Shown here: piece by piece, positions 7,427 through 15,351 of the stretch | How positions within the stretch are numbered: position 1 is the first letter of the stretch | Layout: the number at the start of each line of letters is the position of its first letter | Made by a program: the position numbers and the translations under genes | The notes under the pieces: generated by a model | Seen by the model: only the letters and a program-made list of their open reading frames with translations | The model's database searches: none | What the model was told of the DNA's origin: nothing | DNA from: Planctomycetota bacterium | GTDB taxonomy: Bacteria > Planctomycetota > UBA11346 | Length of the DNA stretch: 33,035 nucleotides | Reading direction: 5' to 3' | Assembly (NCBI GenBank): GCA_025055595.1 | Contig: JANWWU010000006.1 | Span: 1 to 33,035, forward strand

Positions 7427-10400
7427 ATGCCTTTGTCGCCATCGCAGCGCTGGTCCAGCGCCGTGCATGATCTGTTGGCGTGCGCCCGCGGCCGCCTGCC
7501 GCCGTCGTTCCTCGAGCGGCGGCTGGCCGATCTCGGCCTGAGCGGGGTGCCGCCCCTGCCGGGAAGCGATATTGCGCGCCTCGAGCACGCCGTCGATCTC
7601 GTCAATGCCATCGCCGCCGGGCGGCCGATCCCCGGCGGCGTGCCGCCAGCGGCGGCGCTCGATGCTGCCTTCCCCGCCGACCACCCGACGCTGGCCGCGC
7701 TGCGGCGCTTGGCCGACGAATACCTGGCGGCGCTGCGGCCGAGCAAGCGCGACAAGCGCGAGGCCGCCAGCAGCGCGCCGCCGTTGGCCGCGCCGCCGCC
7801 GGCGTCCGCCGGCGAAGCGCGGCCGGCTTCCGCCCCCCCAGCGGCGCGCCACGAGCCCGCGGCGCAAGCCGCGCCCACCGAGGAGTCGCGCCGTGCCGAG
7901 GAGCCGCGCGCGGAGCGCGGCGCCCGCGAGACGCGGCCGGCGCGCGCCCCGCGCGCTCTGCGCTCCGAGCGCACGCCGCGCGTGAGCTGGGAGTCCTGGC
8001 TGGCGTATTGCTTCCCAGCGGTCAGCGAGCTGGCGACCGCGGCCCCGGCGCCGGCGGCCAGCGAGCTGCCGCCGGCCCTGGCTTCCTGGACGATCGACGA
8101 CGAGGCGCGACGCTGCCTGCTGCGCATCCGCGAGCGGATGGCGCACGTCGAACAGGCGCGGGAACGCGGCGAGGACCTGGCGCCGGCGCTGCGCGAGCTG
8201 GCCTTCGCCATCCTGCGCGCGCCCCTGGAGGCGCGCGATGAGCTGCGGACGATGATCGCCGATGCCTGGCGGCGGCGCGGGCTGGCCTGCGAGCGCTCGG
8301 CGCTCTATCCGCCGCCGTCGCTCAGCGTCATGAAGCGGCGCTGGGAGGCCCTGCTCGCCGAGCGCGGTCCCGAGGATCCGCAGGTGCAGGCGGCCTGGGA
8401 GCAGCTGCTCGCCGCCCACCCCGAGGCGCGCGCCAAGCTCGAGCAGGAGCGGCAGCGCGAGCTGCAGGGCCTGCTCGAGCGCCTGCGCGCGGTGGCCTGC
8501 GCCGAGGGCGCCGATGCCGCCGCCGTGCAGGAGCTGCGCGCGCGCCTCGTCGCGCGCTTCGCCGGCGTCGAGCCGCGCATCGCGGAGATCCTCGCCGCGG
8601 CGCGCGCGGCCGAAGCAGCGGTGGCGCACGCCGGCAAGCTGATCGCCGAGCGCCACTGGGAGGACCCCGAGGTGCAGGCGGCGCTGGCGGCGCTCGATGA
8701 GCGTCAGCAGCGGCGCTTCGCCGAGCAGCGGCAGCGCGAGCTCGCCGAGCTGACGCGCCGCTTCGCGACGGCGCTGCGCGAGCAGGGACCCGATGCCGAA
8801 GCGACGCAGGCCGCGCAGGCGCGCCTGGCGGCGCGCTTTCCCAGCGAGGCGGCGGCGGCCGAGCGCCAGTGCGCGCGCGCACGCCGCGAACGGGCGCTGG
8901 CCGAGCAGGAGCGGGCGCGCGAGGCCGCGGGGCGGGCGCTGTCGGGCGTGCATCTCGGCAGCCACGACCATCGCCTCTCGCGCCTCGCCCCGCACCCGCG
9001 CTGGCGCCTGCTCGCCGTCGTCGCCGAGCCGCTCGAGCAGGGCGGTCAGCGGCGGGGAGTCTGCGTCGTGCTGGCGCTGCCCGACGACGCCGCGCTGCCG
9101 CCGGCGGGGCTGCCCGCAGGGTGGCGGGCCGATGCCTGCGCCGATCTCGAGCAGCTCGACCGGGCGGTGCAGACCCTGCTCGATGCCCCGCAGCTCGGCA
9201 TCCTCGGCGTGACGATGGCCGAGGACGAGGCGCCGAGCGCCGCGCAACTGCAGGCGCTGCGCTGGGCCCTGCTCGTCCTCGAGCGTCGCGGGCCGCAGCG
9301 CCTCGTCATCGAGAGTCCGGCTTCCGCCGAGGAGCGCGCGGCCCTACTGTCGGCCTTGCGCAAGGCGGCGCCGAGCAGCGAGCTCGAGATCGTCGAGGCG
9401 GCGCGCACCGAACCACGCTGGGCGCTCGCCGAGGCCCTGGCGCTCAGCTGGCTCGGAGAGCGCGCCGCCGACCGCGCGCGCATCGCGCAGAGCGGCCTGC
9501 TGGACGGCTGCCTGCTGGCGCCGCCCGCCGCGCTGCGCGAGACGATCCAGCACCTCGGCGAGGGCCGGCTGCCGCCGACGGCGGCAATCCACGGTTTGCT
9601 CGACCTTGCGGCCGAGGACAGCGGCGGCGTGATCGAGGCCCTGCTCGCCGCGGTCGGCGATCGTCTCGGCGAGGACAGCGAGGCGCTGCTCGCCCTGCAT
9701 CGCCAGCTGCTGAGCCGCGGCCGTGGCGGCGATCCCGCGCACCGCGCGCGCGCCCTGGCCTGGCTCGACGGCATCGCCGAGCACCTGTGTCCGCGCGAGC
9801 GCCTGCGCCTGGGCGCTGCCGCCTTCGCCGCGCAGGCGGCGAACGAGGGCGTCGAGCGCGAGCGCGTCGCCCGCCTGCTGCAGCGCTTCGCCGAGCTGCG
9901 CGAGGACTATCCGGCCGAAGTGACGGAGGCGGCGCTGACGGCGGCCGCGGCCGCGCGCGAGGCCTGCGATCTCGAGCATGCCGAGCTGCTGATCGCGCCC
10001 TGGCAGCGCGCCGATGCGATCGCCTGCGGCGGCCGCCTGCTCGCGCTGCGGCTGGCCGAGGAGCGCGCGCGCCTCGCCGCCGCCACCGGGCGCTGGAAGG
10101 ATGCCTTGCGCCACCTCGAGCGCGCCGGCGAGCTGGCGCAGCGCCTGGCCGACGCCCGCGAGCGCGCCGCCGCCAGCCAGCGCCTGAGCGCGCTGCGCGC
10201 CGCGGTGCTCGCCGACGATCCGCACGCCAGCGACGCCGAGCGGCAGGCGGCGCTCGCCGAGGCTCTCGGCGCGGCGCCGAGCCCGGCCCTCGCCGGCGAG
10301 CTCGCCGAGCGCGGCAGCGACAACCGCCGCCTGGCGCATCTCGCGCTGCTCGCCGTCGCCGTTCGCCGCCAGGACGAGGTGCTGATCGGCGCCTACCTCG

Positions 10401-10747
10401 CGCGGCGCGAGCGCTGGTGCCAGCCGCGCGACGCCCAGGCCTGGGCGATCGCCGCCCTGCGCGCGGTGATCCTGGCCGCAAGCGACGCCGAGGCCGCGCG
10501 CGCGCAGCTGGCGCTGGCGCGCGAGCGCGCGGGGACGCTCGCCGAGCGCTTGGCGGTGCTGGCGGCGGCGACCAGCGCGCAGCTGCTCGGCGCCGCCCAG
10601 CGCGATCTGCGCGAGCAGCTGCACGCCCTGCGCCGGCAGTCGCCGCTGGCCGCCTCGACGATCAGCGCCCTCGAGCGGGCGCTCGCCCGCCACCCCGATA
10701 CCGCCGCCGCTCTCAAGGAAGCGTTGCCGCTGCTGCCCAGGCCTTGA
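7427..10747 (+). CDS. Large protein of unknown function with Ala/Pro/Glu linker, internal duplication and helical-repeat C-terminus
   Basis: I do not recognise this 1106-residue protein. Residues 1-105 are a compact helical N-terminus. Residues about 110-185 form a low-complexity Ala/Pro/Arg/Glu linker, and 215-300 are helical. There is an internal duplication: residues 316-378 and 412-471 both begin EDP.VQAA, contain QR.REL and end in ARL.ARF, with exactly 32 residues from REL to ARF in each. Residues about 506-690 alternate strands and helices (WRLLAVVAEPL, GVCVVLAL, LGILGVTMAE, PQRLVIESP, ELEIVEA) and finish with WALAEALALSW, which is faintly like an RNase H-fold domain of the DUF3800 kind. 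I see no convincing catalytic acids, so this is speculation. From 690 on it is a helical, TPR-like solenoid. No signal peptide is seen, so it is probably cytoplasmic. The start is the ATG at 7427; an ATG near 7352 is possible. It is divergent from mlaF, and its stop abuts the rhomboid stop. Confidence 0.8.
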   Translation: MPLSPSQRWSSAVHDLLACARGRLPPSFLERRLADLGLSGVPPLPGSDIARLEHAVDLVNAIAAGRPIPGGVPPAAALDAAFPADHPTLAALRRLADEYLAALRPSKRDKREAASSAPPLAAPPPASAGEARPASAPPAARHEPAAQAAPTEESRRAEEPRAERGARETRPARAPRALRSERTPRVSWESWLAYCFPAVSELATAAPAPAASELPPALASWTIDDEARRCLLRIRERMAHVEQARERGEDLAPALRELAFAILRAPLEARDELRTMIADAWRRRGLACERSALYPPPSLSVMKRRWEALLAERGPEDPQVQAAWEQLLAAHPEARAKLEQERQRELQGLLERLRAVACAEGADAAAVQELRARLVARFAGVEPRIAEILAAARAAEAAVAHAGKLIAERHWEDPEVQAALAALDERQQRRFAEQRQRELAELTRRFATALREQGPDAEATQAAQARLAARFPSEAAAAERQCARARRERALAEQERAREAAGRALSGVHLGSHDHRLSRLAPHPRWRLLAVVAEPLEQGGQRRGVCVVLALPDDAALPPAGLPAGWRADACADLEQLDRAVQTLLDAPQLGILGVTMAEDEAPSAAQLQALRWALLVLERRGPQRLVIESPASAEERAALLSALRKAAPSSELEIVEAARTEPRWALAEALALSWLGERAADRARIAQSGLLDGCLLAPPAALRETIQHLGEGRLPPTAAIHGLLDLAAEDSGGVIEALLAAVGDRLGEDSEALLALHRQLLSRGRGGDPAHRARALAWLDGIAEHLCPRERLRLGAAAFAAQAANEGVERERVARLLQRFAELREDYPAEVTEAALTAAAAAREACDLEHAELLIAPWQRADAIACGGRLLALRLAEERARLAAATGRWKDALRHLERAGELAQRLADARERAAASQRLSALRAAVLADDPHASDAERQAALAEALGAAPSPALAGELAERGSDNRRLAHLALLAVAVRRQDEVLIGAYLARRERWCQPRDAQAWAIAALRAVILAASDAEAARAQLALARERAGTLAERLAVLAAATSAQLLGAAQRDLREQLHALRRQSPLAASTISALERALARHPDTAAALKEALPLLPRP

Positions 10748-10764
10748 TCAGGCGGCGCGGCGGC
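10726..10764. terminator. GC hairpin around convergent stops (possible bidirectional terminator)
   Basis: Bases 10726-10733 pair with 10757-10764 (one G-T pair); after a bulged T, 10735-10737 pair with 10754-10756. The loop contains TGATCA (10745-10750), which supplies the stop codons of both convergent genes. No T-run follows on either strand, and in DNA this GC-rich hairpins arise easily by chance. Confidence 0.3.
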
Positions 10765-11329
10765 GCAGCCGCCAGCTCGCCCAGACGCCGCCGAGGAAGC
10801 CGCCGAGGTGCATCTGCCAGCTGATCATCTGCGCGCGGTTGCTGGCGCTCGGCAGCATGCCGGGGATCAGGCCGGAGAGCAGGACGGCGAAGGGCAGGGC
10901 GAGCAGGATCGCACCCCAGCTGCGCCGGAACAGCCCATTGGCGACGAGGAAGCCGACGAGGCCGAAGACGATGCCGCTGGCACCGACATGCGGCAGCCCG
11001 GGCCGCGCGATGAGCCAGGTGAAGAGACCGGCGATCAGCGCGCTGCTCAGCGCGGCGAGCGCGGTCAGGCGGCGGGAGTACCAGCACGCGACCGTGCCGA
11101 GGACGAGCAGCGCGATGCTGTTGGACAGCAGGTGCCAGAGATCGGCGTGCAGGACGTGGCAGGTCAGCACGCCGATCAGGCCGCGCGGCTCGCGCGGCCA
11201 CAGCCCGCCCCACTGCACGAGGTCGATGCCGACGACGCGCAGTCCGACATCGACGGCGAAGATCACCCACAGCAGCAGGACCCAGCGCGCGACGATCGCG
11301 AGCGCGCTCGCACGCGTGCGGCCCGGCAT
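10748..11329 (-). CDS. Rhomboid-family intramembrane serine protease
   Basis: A 193-residue membrane protein with the rhomboid catalytic dyad: Ser118 in HVGASGIVFGL (the GxSG motif) and His174 in WQMHLGGFLGG. HADLWHLLSN (61-70) is the conserved second-helix motif. Six hydrophobic segments match the minimal bacterial rhomboid core, with no extra cytoplasmic domain. Rhomboids cleave transmembrane segments within the membrane; the substrate cannot be predicted here. The gene begins 12 bases after the OmpA-like lipoprotein gene on the same strand, so the two are probably co-transcribed. Confidence 0.92.
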   Translation of the reverse strand: MPGRTRASALAIVARWVLLLWVIFAVDVGLRVVGIDLVQWGGLWPREPRGLIGVLTCHVLHADLWHLLSNSIALLVLGTVACWYSRRLTALAALSSALIAGLFTWLIARPGLPHVGASGIVFGLVGFLVANGLFRRSWGAILLALPFAVLLSGLIPGMLPSASNRAQMISWQMHLGGFLGGVWASWRLRRRAA

Positions 11330-11341
11330 GCGGCGCTCGCC

Positions 11342-11995
11342 TCAGGGGGCGGGCTGCGGGCGCGGAGCGTTCGGCGGGATGGCGATGATCTCGACCCGCC
11401 GATTGCGCTGGCGGTTCTGCTCGCTGGTGTTGGGCACCAGCGGCCGCTGATCGCCGTAGCCGGCGAGCCCGAGGCGGCTGGCCGGGATGCCGCGGCTCTC
11501 CAGATAGAGCAGGACCTCGCGCGCGCGCGCCGCGCTGAGGTCCCAGTTGTCCTGCCACAGGTGCTTGGTGCGGGTGATCTTCTGATCGTCGGTGTGGCCG
11601 ACGACGCGGATGTCGTGATTGGGGAAGCGCTCGCGGATCACCGCGACGACCTTGTTGAGCGAGCTCTTGGCGGCGGCGGTCAGCTGGGCCGAGCCGCTCT
11701 TGAAGAGAACCTCGCTCGGCACTTCGAAAGACACCTCGACCTCGCGCGTGCTGACGCGGGTATTCGGGTCGACCGCCGACTGGATGGTCGCGACCGACTC
11801 GTCCTTGCCGGAGAGCTGCTGCTGCACGGCGGCGGCGTCCTTGCGGTAGAGCTGCTCCTCGAGCTCGGCGATCTGGCGCTTGTACTCGTCGATCTCGACA
11901 TCCTTGTAAGTGAGTTCGCGCTTCTCGCTGCTCGCGCAGCCGGCGAGCAGAGCCAGAAGGGCGACGAGGGCGAGCAGGGGCAGGCGGTGCAGCAT
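11342..11995 (-). CDS. OmpA/Pal-type peptidoglycan-binding lipoprotein
   Basis: A 217-residue lipoprotein. The signal peptide (LLALVALLALLAGC) ends in a lipobox with Cys20 as the lipidation site. Residues 25-70 are a charged coiled-coil-like stretch. Residues 95-205 form an OmpA C-terminal domain: VVGHTDD (131-137) and WDLSAARAREV (151-161) carry the Asp and Arg expected to bind diaminopimelate, and NRRVEI closes the domain. The likely role is anchoring the outer membrane to peptidoglycan; a MotB-like role is less likely because there is no transmembrane helix with a conserved Asp. The ATG at 11995 was chosen because it starts the lipoprotein signal; the frame is open further upstream into leuB. 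It lies 43 bases after leuB. Confidence 0.9.
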   Translation of the reverse strand: MLHRLPLLALVALLALLAGCASSEKRELTYKDVEIDEYKRQIAELEEQLYRKDAAAVQQQLSGKDESVATIQSAVDPNTRVSTREVEVSFEVPSEVLFKSGSAQLTAAAKSSLNKVVAVIRERFPNHDIRVVGHTDDQKITRTKHLWQDNWDLSAARAREVLLYLESRGIPASRLGLAGYGDQRPLVPNTSEQNRQRNRRVEIIAIPPNAPRPQPAP

Positions 11996-12038
11996 GCGCG
12001 CTATCAGAACGGCAGCGGCGGCATTGACAAGCCGGTAC

Positions 12039-13121
12039 TCACGGCAGGCTGCGGATCTTCGCGGCGACGGCATCGCCCATCTCGCGGGTGCCGACGACCG
12101 CGCAGCCGGGCTGGGCGATGTCGCGGGTGCGCAGGCCCTCGGCGAGCACGGCGCGGATCGCGCGCTCGACGAGCTGGGCCTCGGCCTCGAGGCGCAGGCC
12201 GTGGCGCAGCAGCAGGGCGGCGGTCGCGATCGTCGCCAACGGGTTGGCGATGCCCTGGCCGGCGATGTCGGGGGCGCTGCCGTGGATCGGCTCGAAGAAG
12301 CCGACCGGTCCGCCGATGCTCGCCGAGGCCAGCATGCCGATCGAGCCGGTCAGCTGGCTGGCCTCGTCGGAGAGGATGTCGCCGAACATGTTGTTGGTGA
12401 CCACGACATCGAACTGGCGCGGGGCGCGGATCAGCTGCATCGCCGCGTTGTCGACATACATGTGGGTCAGGCGCACATCGGGGAACTCGCGCGCGACGCG
12501 GGTCGCGACCTCGCGCCACAGCTGCGAGGACTCCAGGACATTGGCCTTGTCGACCGAGCACACCTGACGGCGGCGCGCGCGCGCCAGGGTGCAGGCGAGG
12601 CGGACGATGCGCTCGACTTCACGCTCGCTGTAGACCTCGGTGTTGAAGCCGCGCCGCTCCGCGCCCTCGCCGCTGATCCCGCGTGGGGTGCCGAAGTAGA
12701 TGCCGCCGGTCAGCTCGCGGACCACCAGAATGTCGGTGCCGCGCACCACCTCGGGCTTCAGCGTCGAGGCTTCGACCAGCTCGTCGAAGACGATCGCCGG
12801 CCTGAGGTTGGCCCAGGCGTCGAGCTCGCGGCGCAGGCGCAGCAGGCCGGCCTCCGGCTTCAAGTGGTGCGGCAGGTTCTCCCACCGCGGGCCGCCGATC
12901 GCGCCGAACAGCAGGGCCTGCGAGTCCTTCACCCCGCGCACGGTATCTTCCGGCAGCGGCACCCCCGTCGCGTCGATCGCCGCCCCGCCGGCGAGGTACT
13001 CGCGGAACACGAACGCATGTCCGCAGCGCTCGCCGACCGCCAGCAGCGCCTTGCGCGCCTCCGCGATCACCTCCGGCCCGATCCCGTCGCCGCCGATCAC
13101 CGAGATGGTGTAGGTCGCCAT
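12039..13121 (-). CDS. leuB: 3-isopropylmalate dehydrogenase
   Basis: This 360-residue enzyme oxidatively decarboxylates 3-isopropylmalate with NAD in leucine biosynthesis. [13 protein letters not shown] is at the N-terminus. GAIGGPRWE and [12 protein letters not shown] (substrate-binding arginines) follow. [18 protein letters not shown] is the Mg/substrate signature, and [18 protein letters not shown] is the NAD-binding motif. Length is normal. The start ATG at 13121 has AGGGGAG just upstream as ribosome site. The gene has its own candidate promoter, is not next to leuA, leuC or leuD, and is followed after 43 bases by the OmpA-like lipoprotein gene. Confidence 0.97.
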   Translation of the reverse strand: MATYTISVIGGDGIGPEVIAEARKALLAVGERCGHAFVFREYLAGGAAIDATGVPLPEDTVRGVKDSQALLFGAIGGPRWENLPHHLKPEAGLLRLRRELDAWANLRPAIVFDELVEASTLKPEVVRGTDILVVRELTGGIYFGTPRGISGEGAERRGFNTEVYSEREVERIVRLACTLARARRRQVCSVDKANVLESSQLWREVATRVAREFPDVRLTHMYVDNAAMQLIRAPRQFDVVVTNNMFGDILSDEASQLTGSIGMLASASIGGPVGFFEPIHGSAPDIAGQGIANPLATIATAALLLRHGLRLEAEAQLVERAIRAVLAEGLRTRDIAQPGCAVVGTREMGDAVAAKIRSLP

Positions 13122-13125
13122 AAAC

Positions 13126-13167
13126 TCCCCTGAAGAGGGGATTCTAGCCCTGGCCGCGCCCTGTCAT
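13126..13167 (-). promoter_or_regulatory. Putative leuB promoter with adjacent palindrome
   Basis: On the minus strand ATGACA (13162-13167) and TAGAAT (13141-13146) are 15 bases apart. Each matches five of six consensus positions, although the spacer is short. Immediately downstream lies the palindrome TCCCCT-CTTC-AGGGGA (13126-13141), whose distal arm is also the leuB Shine-Dalgarno. With a start point about 7 bases past the -10, only part of the palindrome would be transcribed, so an operator is a better reading than an RNA hairpin. Confidence 0.42.
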
Positions 13168-13186
13168 GCCCGCCGGGCGGCCGATC

Positions 13187-13636
13187 CTAGGGAGGCTCGA
13201 GGGCCTTGGGCGCCTGCGGATCGGCGAGGTAGAGCCAGTAGAGCTGTCCCTCGTGGCGCAGGTCGTAGATCAGGCAGGCCCGCCAGCGCTCGGGGTCTTC
13301 GATGATCCCATAGCCGCCGAGCAACGCGATGTGCGCGCCCCAGGGCCGCGGTTGGCCGCTGAGCAGGTCGATGTCCTTCGGCGTCGGATGCAGCTCTTTG
13401 AGCTGCCGCACCGCGACCAGCGCGGGTTCGCGCAGCCGGCGCAGCTGCTCCGGGTCCCGCAGATGCTGGCGCACGCGGTCGATCAGCGCCGCATAGTGAT
13501 CCTCGATGCGCTCGGATGCGGCGCGTTCCGGAACATGCTGGAAGGCGCTGATCAAGATGCCGGCCGCGAGTCCGCCGACGACGAGCCCGGCGAGGGTTCC
13601 GCCGAGGCAGCCGAGCGCGGCGCTGAGACAGCCCAT
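13187..13636 (-). CDS. Small membrane-anchored protein of unknown function
   Basis: A 149-residue protein I do not recognise. Residues 1-31 are a glycine-rich hydrophobic segment (LGGTLAGLVVGGLAAGIL) with glycine-zipper spacing. It could be a single membrane anchor or an uncleaved signal. Residues 40-80 look helical and charged. The C-terminal half contains HIALLGGYGIIEDPERW and LIYDLRHEGQLYWLYLAD, probably a small beta-rich domain. The gene is real by context: it starts 3 bases after the cysH stop, with a strong AAGGAG 8 bases before its ATG, and has codon usage like its neighbours. Co-expression with cysH is likely, but nothing in the sequence shows a role in sulfur metabolism. Confidence 0.78.
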   Translation of the reverse strand: MGCLSAALGCLGGTLAGLVVGGLAAGILISAFQHVPERAASERIEDHYAALIDRVRQHLRDPEQLRRLREPALVAVRQLKELHPTPKDIDLLSGQPRPWGAHIALLGGYGIIEDPERWRACLIYDLRHEGQLYWLYLADPQAPKALEPP

Positions 13637-13639
13637 GAC

Positions 13640-14341
13640 TCACTCCTTGGGGGGAGCAGGGCGGCGATGCAGGCCGCACTCCTTGCGCGTCGCCTCCTCC
13701 CACCACCAGCGGCCCTCCCGCTCGTGCTGTCCGGGCAGCACGGGGCGAGTGCAGGGCGCGCAGCCGATCGAGAGGTAGCCGCGCTCGTGCAGGGGGTTGT
13801 AGGGCAGCTCGAGCGCGCGGATCACCGTCCATACCTCGGCCAGCGTCATGTGGGCCAGCGGGTTGTACTTGATCAGCGGCGCCCCGTCGCGGCCTTGAAA
13901 GGCGCTGTCCGTCTCGACCTGCTCGAGGCTGCTGCGGGTCGGGCTCTGGTCGCGGCGCTGGCCGGTGATCCAGGCGCGCAGCCCGGCGAGGTAGCGGCGC
14001 AGCGGCGCGACCTTGCGGATGCGGCAGCACTCCTCGTGGCCGTCGACGCGGAACGAGAACAGCCCCTTGGCGCGGACCAGGGCCTCGACGGCGGCGGCGT
14101 CCGGAAACAGCACCTCGATGCGCAACGCGAAGTGCCGCTCGACGCGGTCGAGGAACTCGTAGGTCTCGGGGTGGAGGCGGCCGGTGTCGAGGGTGAAGAC
14201 GCGAAACGGCAGGCCGCTTTGGCGCGCGTATGCGAGCAGGACGACATCCTCGGCGCCGCTGAAGGCGATCGCGCAGTCGCGGCCGTGCTCGGCGAGGGCG
14301 CGCGCGATGAGGGCGGCCGGCTCCAGGGGCGGCGAAGGCAT
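13640..14341 (-). CDS. cysH: Assimilatory APS/PAPS reductase (CysH family, iron-sulfur type)
   Basis: This 233-residue enzyme reduces activated sulfate to sulfite. [12 protein letters not shown] is the nucleotide-binding PP-loop in the SGAED form common in APS reductases. [10 protein letters not shown] and the later CAPC give the CC...CxxC set that binds a [4Fe-4S] cluster in adenylyl-sulfate-using enzymes. KECGLH near the C-terminus carries the catalytic cysteine. With all four cluster cysteines present, APS is the more likely substrate; PAPS remains possible. Two start ATGs are 9 bases apart (14350 and 14341). I chose 14341 because GAGG lies 9 bases before it, whereas it touches the first ATG. 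It is divergent from rpsP and leads the run cysH-unknown-leuB. Confidence 0.92.
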   Translation of the reverse strand: MPSPPLEPAALIARALAEHGRDCAIAFSGAEDVVLLAYARQSGLPFRVFTLDTGRLHPETYEFLDRVERHFALRIEVLFPDAAAVEALVRAKGLFSFRVDGHEECCRIRKVAPLRRYLAGLRAWITGQRRDQSPTRSSLEQVETDSAFQGRDGAPLIKYNPLAHMTLAEVWTVIRALELPYNPLHERGYLSIGCAPCTRPVLPGQHEREGRWWWEEATRKECGLHRRPAPPKE

Positions 14342-14411
14342 CAGCGCCATCCTCGCCGCCGGACTGTCGGCGCAATCGCGTTCTGCCTCCGGTCCGCGCC
14401 GGCGCCAGCGG

Positions 14412-14440
14412 TTGCGCGGTCGCCGCTGCGCACATACTAC
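14412..14440 (+). promoter_or_regulatory. Putative rpsP promoter
   Basis: TTGCGC (14412-14417) and TACTAC (14435-14440) are 17 bases apart in the 121-base gap between the divergent cysH and rpsP starts. The gene's own ribosome site, GAGG at 14452-14455, lies 7 bases before the ATG at 14463. The hexamer matches are weak. Confidence 0.3.
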
Positions 14441-14462
14441 GCCACCCGCTTGAGGTGTACGC

Positions 14463-14918
14463 ATGGCCGTCCGCATCCGCCTCGCTCGTTTCGGTCGCTT
14501 GCATCGTCCCTTCTTCCGCATCGTCGCCATCGACGCCCGCGAGTCGCGCGATGGCAAGGCGCTCGAGGTCCTCGGCACCTATGATCCGCTGTTGCCCGAC
14601 GGGCAGGCGATCCAGGCCAAGCGCGAGCGGATCGAGGCCTGGCTCAAGCAGGGCGCGGTGATGGTCGATACCGTCCGCAACCTGCTCAAGCACCACGGCG
14701 TCGAGATCACCTACCCGGTGTCGGCGAAGATCGCGCGCCGCGCCAAGGACCGTCCGCCGCGCAAGGACGGCACGAAGTTCGTGCCGCCGACGCGGCGGGC
14801 GCTGCGCAAGCATGCCGCCCGCCTCAAGGCCCAGCGCAAGGCCGCGGCGCAGCAGGCGGCGGGCCAGGCCGCTGGCGCCCCGGCGGCGAGCGAGCCGGCG
14901 CCCGAAGCCAAGGCCTGA
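14463..14918 (+). CDS. rpsP: 30S ribosomal protein S16 with C-terminal extension
   Basis: The first 85 or so residues are S16 ([60 protein letters not shown]), a small-subunit protein needed for 30S assembly. The wording of the N-terminus resembles Planctomycetota-type S16 more than proteobacterial S16. The protein is 151 residues against the usual 80-100; the extra part is a Lys/Arg-rich stretch followed by an Ala/Pro/Glu tail, likely disordered. The ATG at 14463 has GAGG 7 bases upstream. The usual partners rimM, trmD and rplS are not adjacent. The stop codon abuts that of the converging YkgJ-type gene. Confidence 0.96.
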   Translation: MAVRIRLARFGRLHRPFFRIVAIDARESRDGKALEVLGTYDPLLPDGQAIQAKRERIEAWLKQGAVMVDTVRNLLKHHGVEITYPVSAKIARRAKDRPPRKDGTKFVPPTRRALRKHAARLKAQRKAAAQQAAGQAAGAPAASEPAPEAKA

Positions 14919-15350
14919 TCAGCGCGGCGGCAGGCCGTCGTCGGCGGCCAGCGCGGCGATCGTCGCCGCATCGTGGAGGGGGCCGCGGCCGATGCCGGGG
15001 CAGTCGCGCGCCGTCTCCTGCCAGGCCTCGGGGCTGACCAGGTTGCTGGCCCAGAACGGCCAGGTCCGGCACTGGCGGGGACGCAGCTCGTAGATCAGGC
15101 AGCCGTGCGCGCGCGACCAGAAGACGCAGGCGCCGTCGCCGCGCTCGCGCAGGCTGCGCCGCGGTTCGCCGCCGCGCCACACCAGCCGCGTATAGACTTC
15201 GCGGAAGCGGCCGCGCTCGAGGCCGAGGCGCTCGGCGATCGCGTCGGCCTCGGCCTCGCTCAGCCACACGTGGCCGGGGGCCCCGCTGCAGCAGCGCCCG
15301 CAGCGGGTGCAGGCGAAGCGCAGGCCAGCGGCGTACCAGGGCTCGGCCAT
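14919..15350 (-). CDS. YkgJ-type cysteine-cluster protein (UPF0153)
   Basis: A 143-residue protein with the CxxCxxCC cluster near its N-terminus (C14, C17, C20, C21 in CTRCGRCC). Further cysteines follow in GACVFW, GCLIYELRPRQCRTWPFW and DCPG. This is the pattern of the YkgJ/UPF0153 zinc- or iron-chelating family; a PRQCR.WPFW-like segment is a hallmark. The molecular function of the family is unsettled. The ATG at 15350 was chosen because it precedes the first cysteine by a normal distance and lies 1 base from the CNNM gene's stop, so the two genes form an operon. Confidence 0.88.
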   Translation of the reverse strand: MAEPWYAAGLRFACTRCGRCCSGAPGHVWLSEAEADAIAERLGLERGRFREVYTRLVWRGGEPRRSLRERGDGACVFWSRAHGCLIYELRPRQCRTWPFWASNLVSPEAWQETARDCPGIGRGPLHDAATIAALAADDGLPPR

Positions 15351-15351
15351 G

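Noticed and set aside
7322-9247. N-terminal extension of the mlaF frame
   Set aside because: The frame stays open only as the antisense of the 1106-residue gene; the ABC protein begins properly at 7321.
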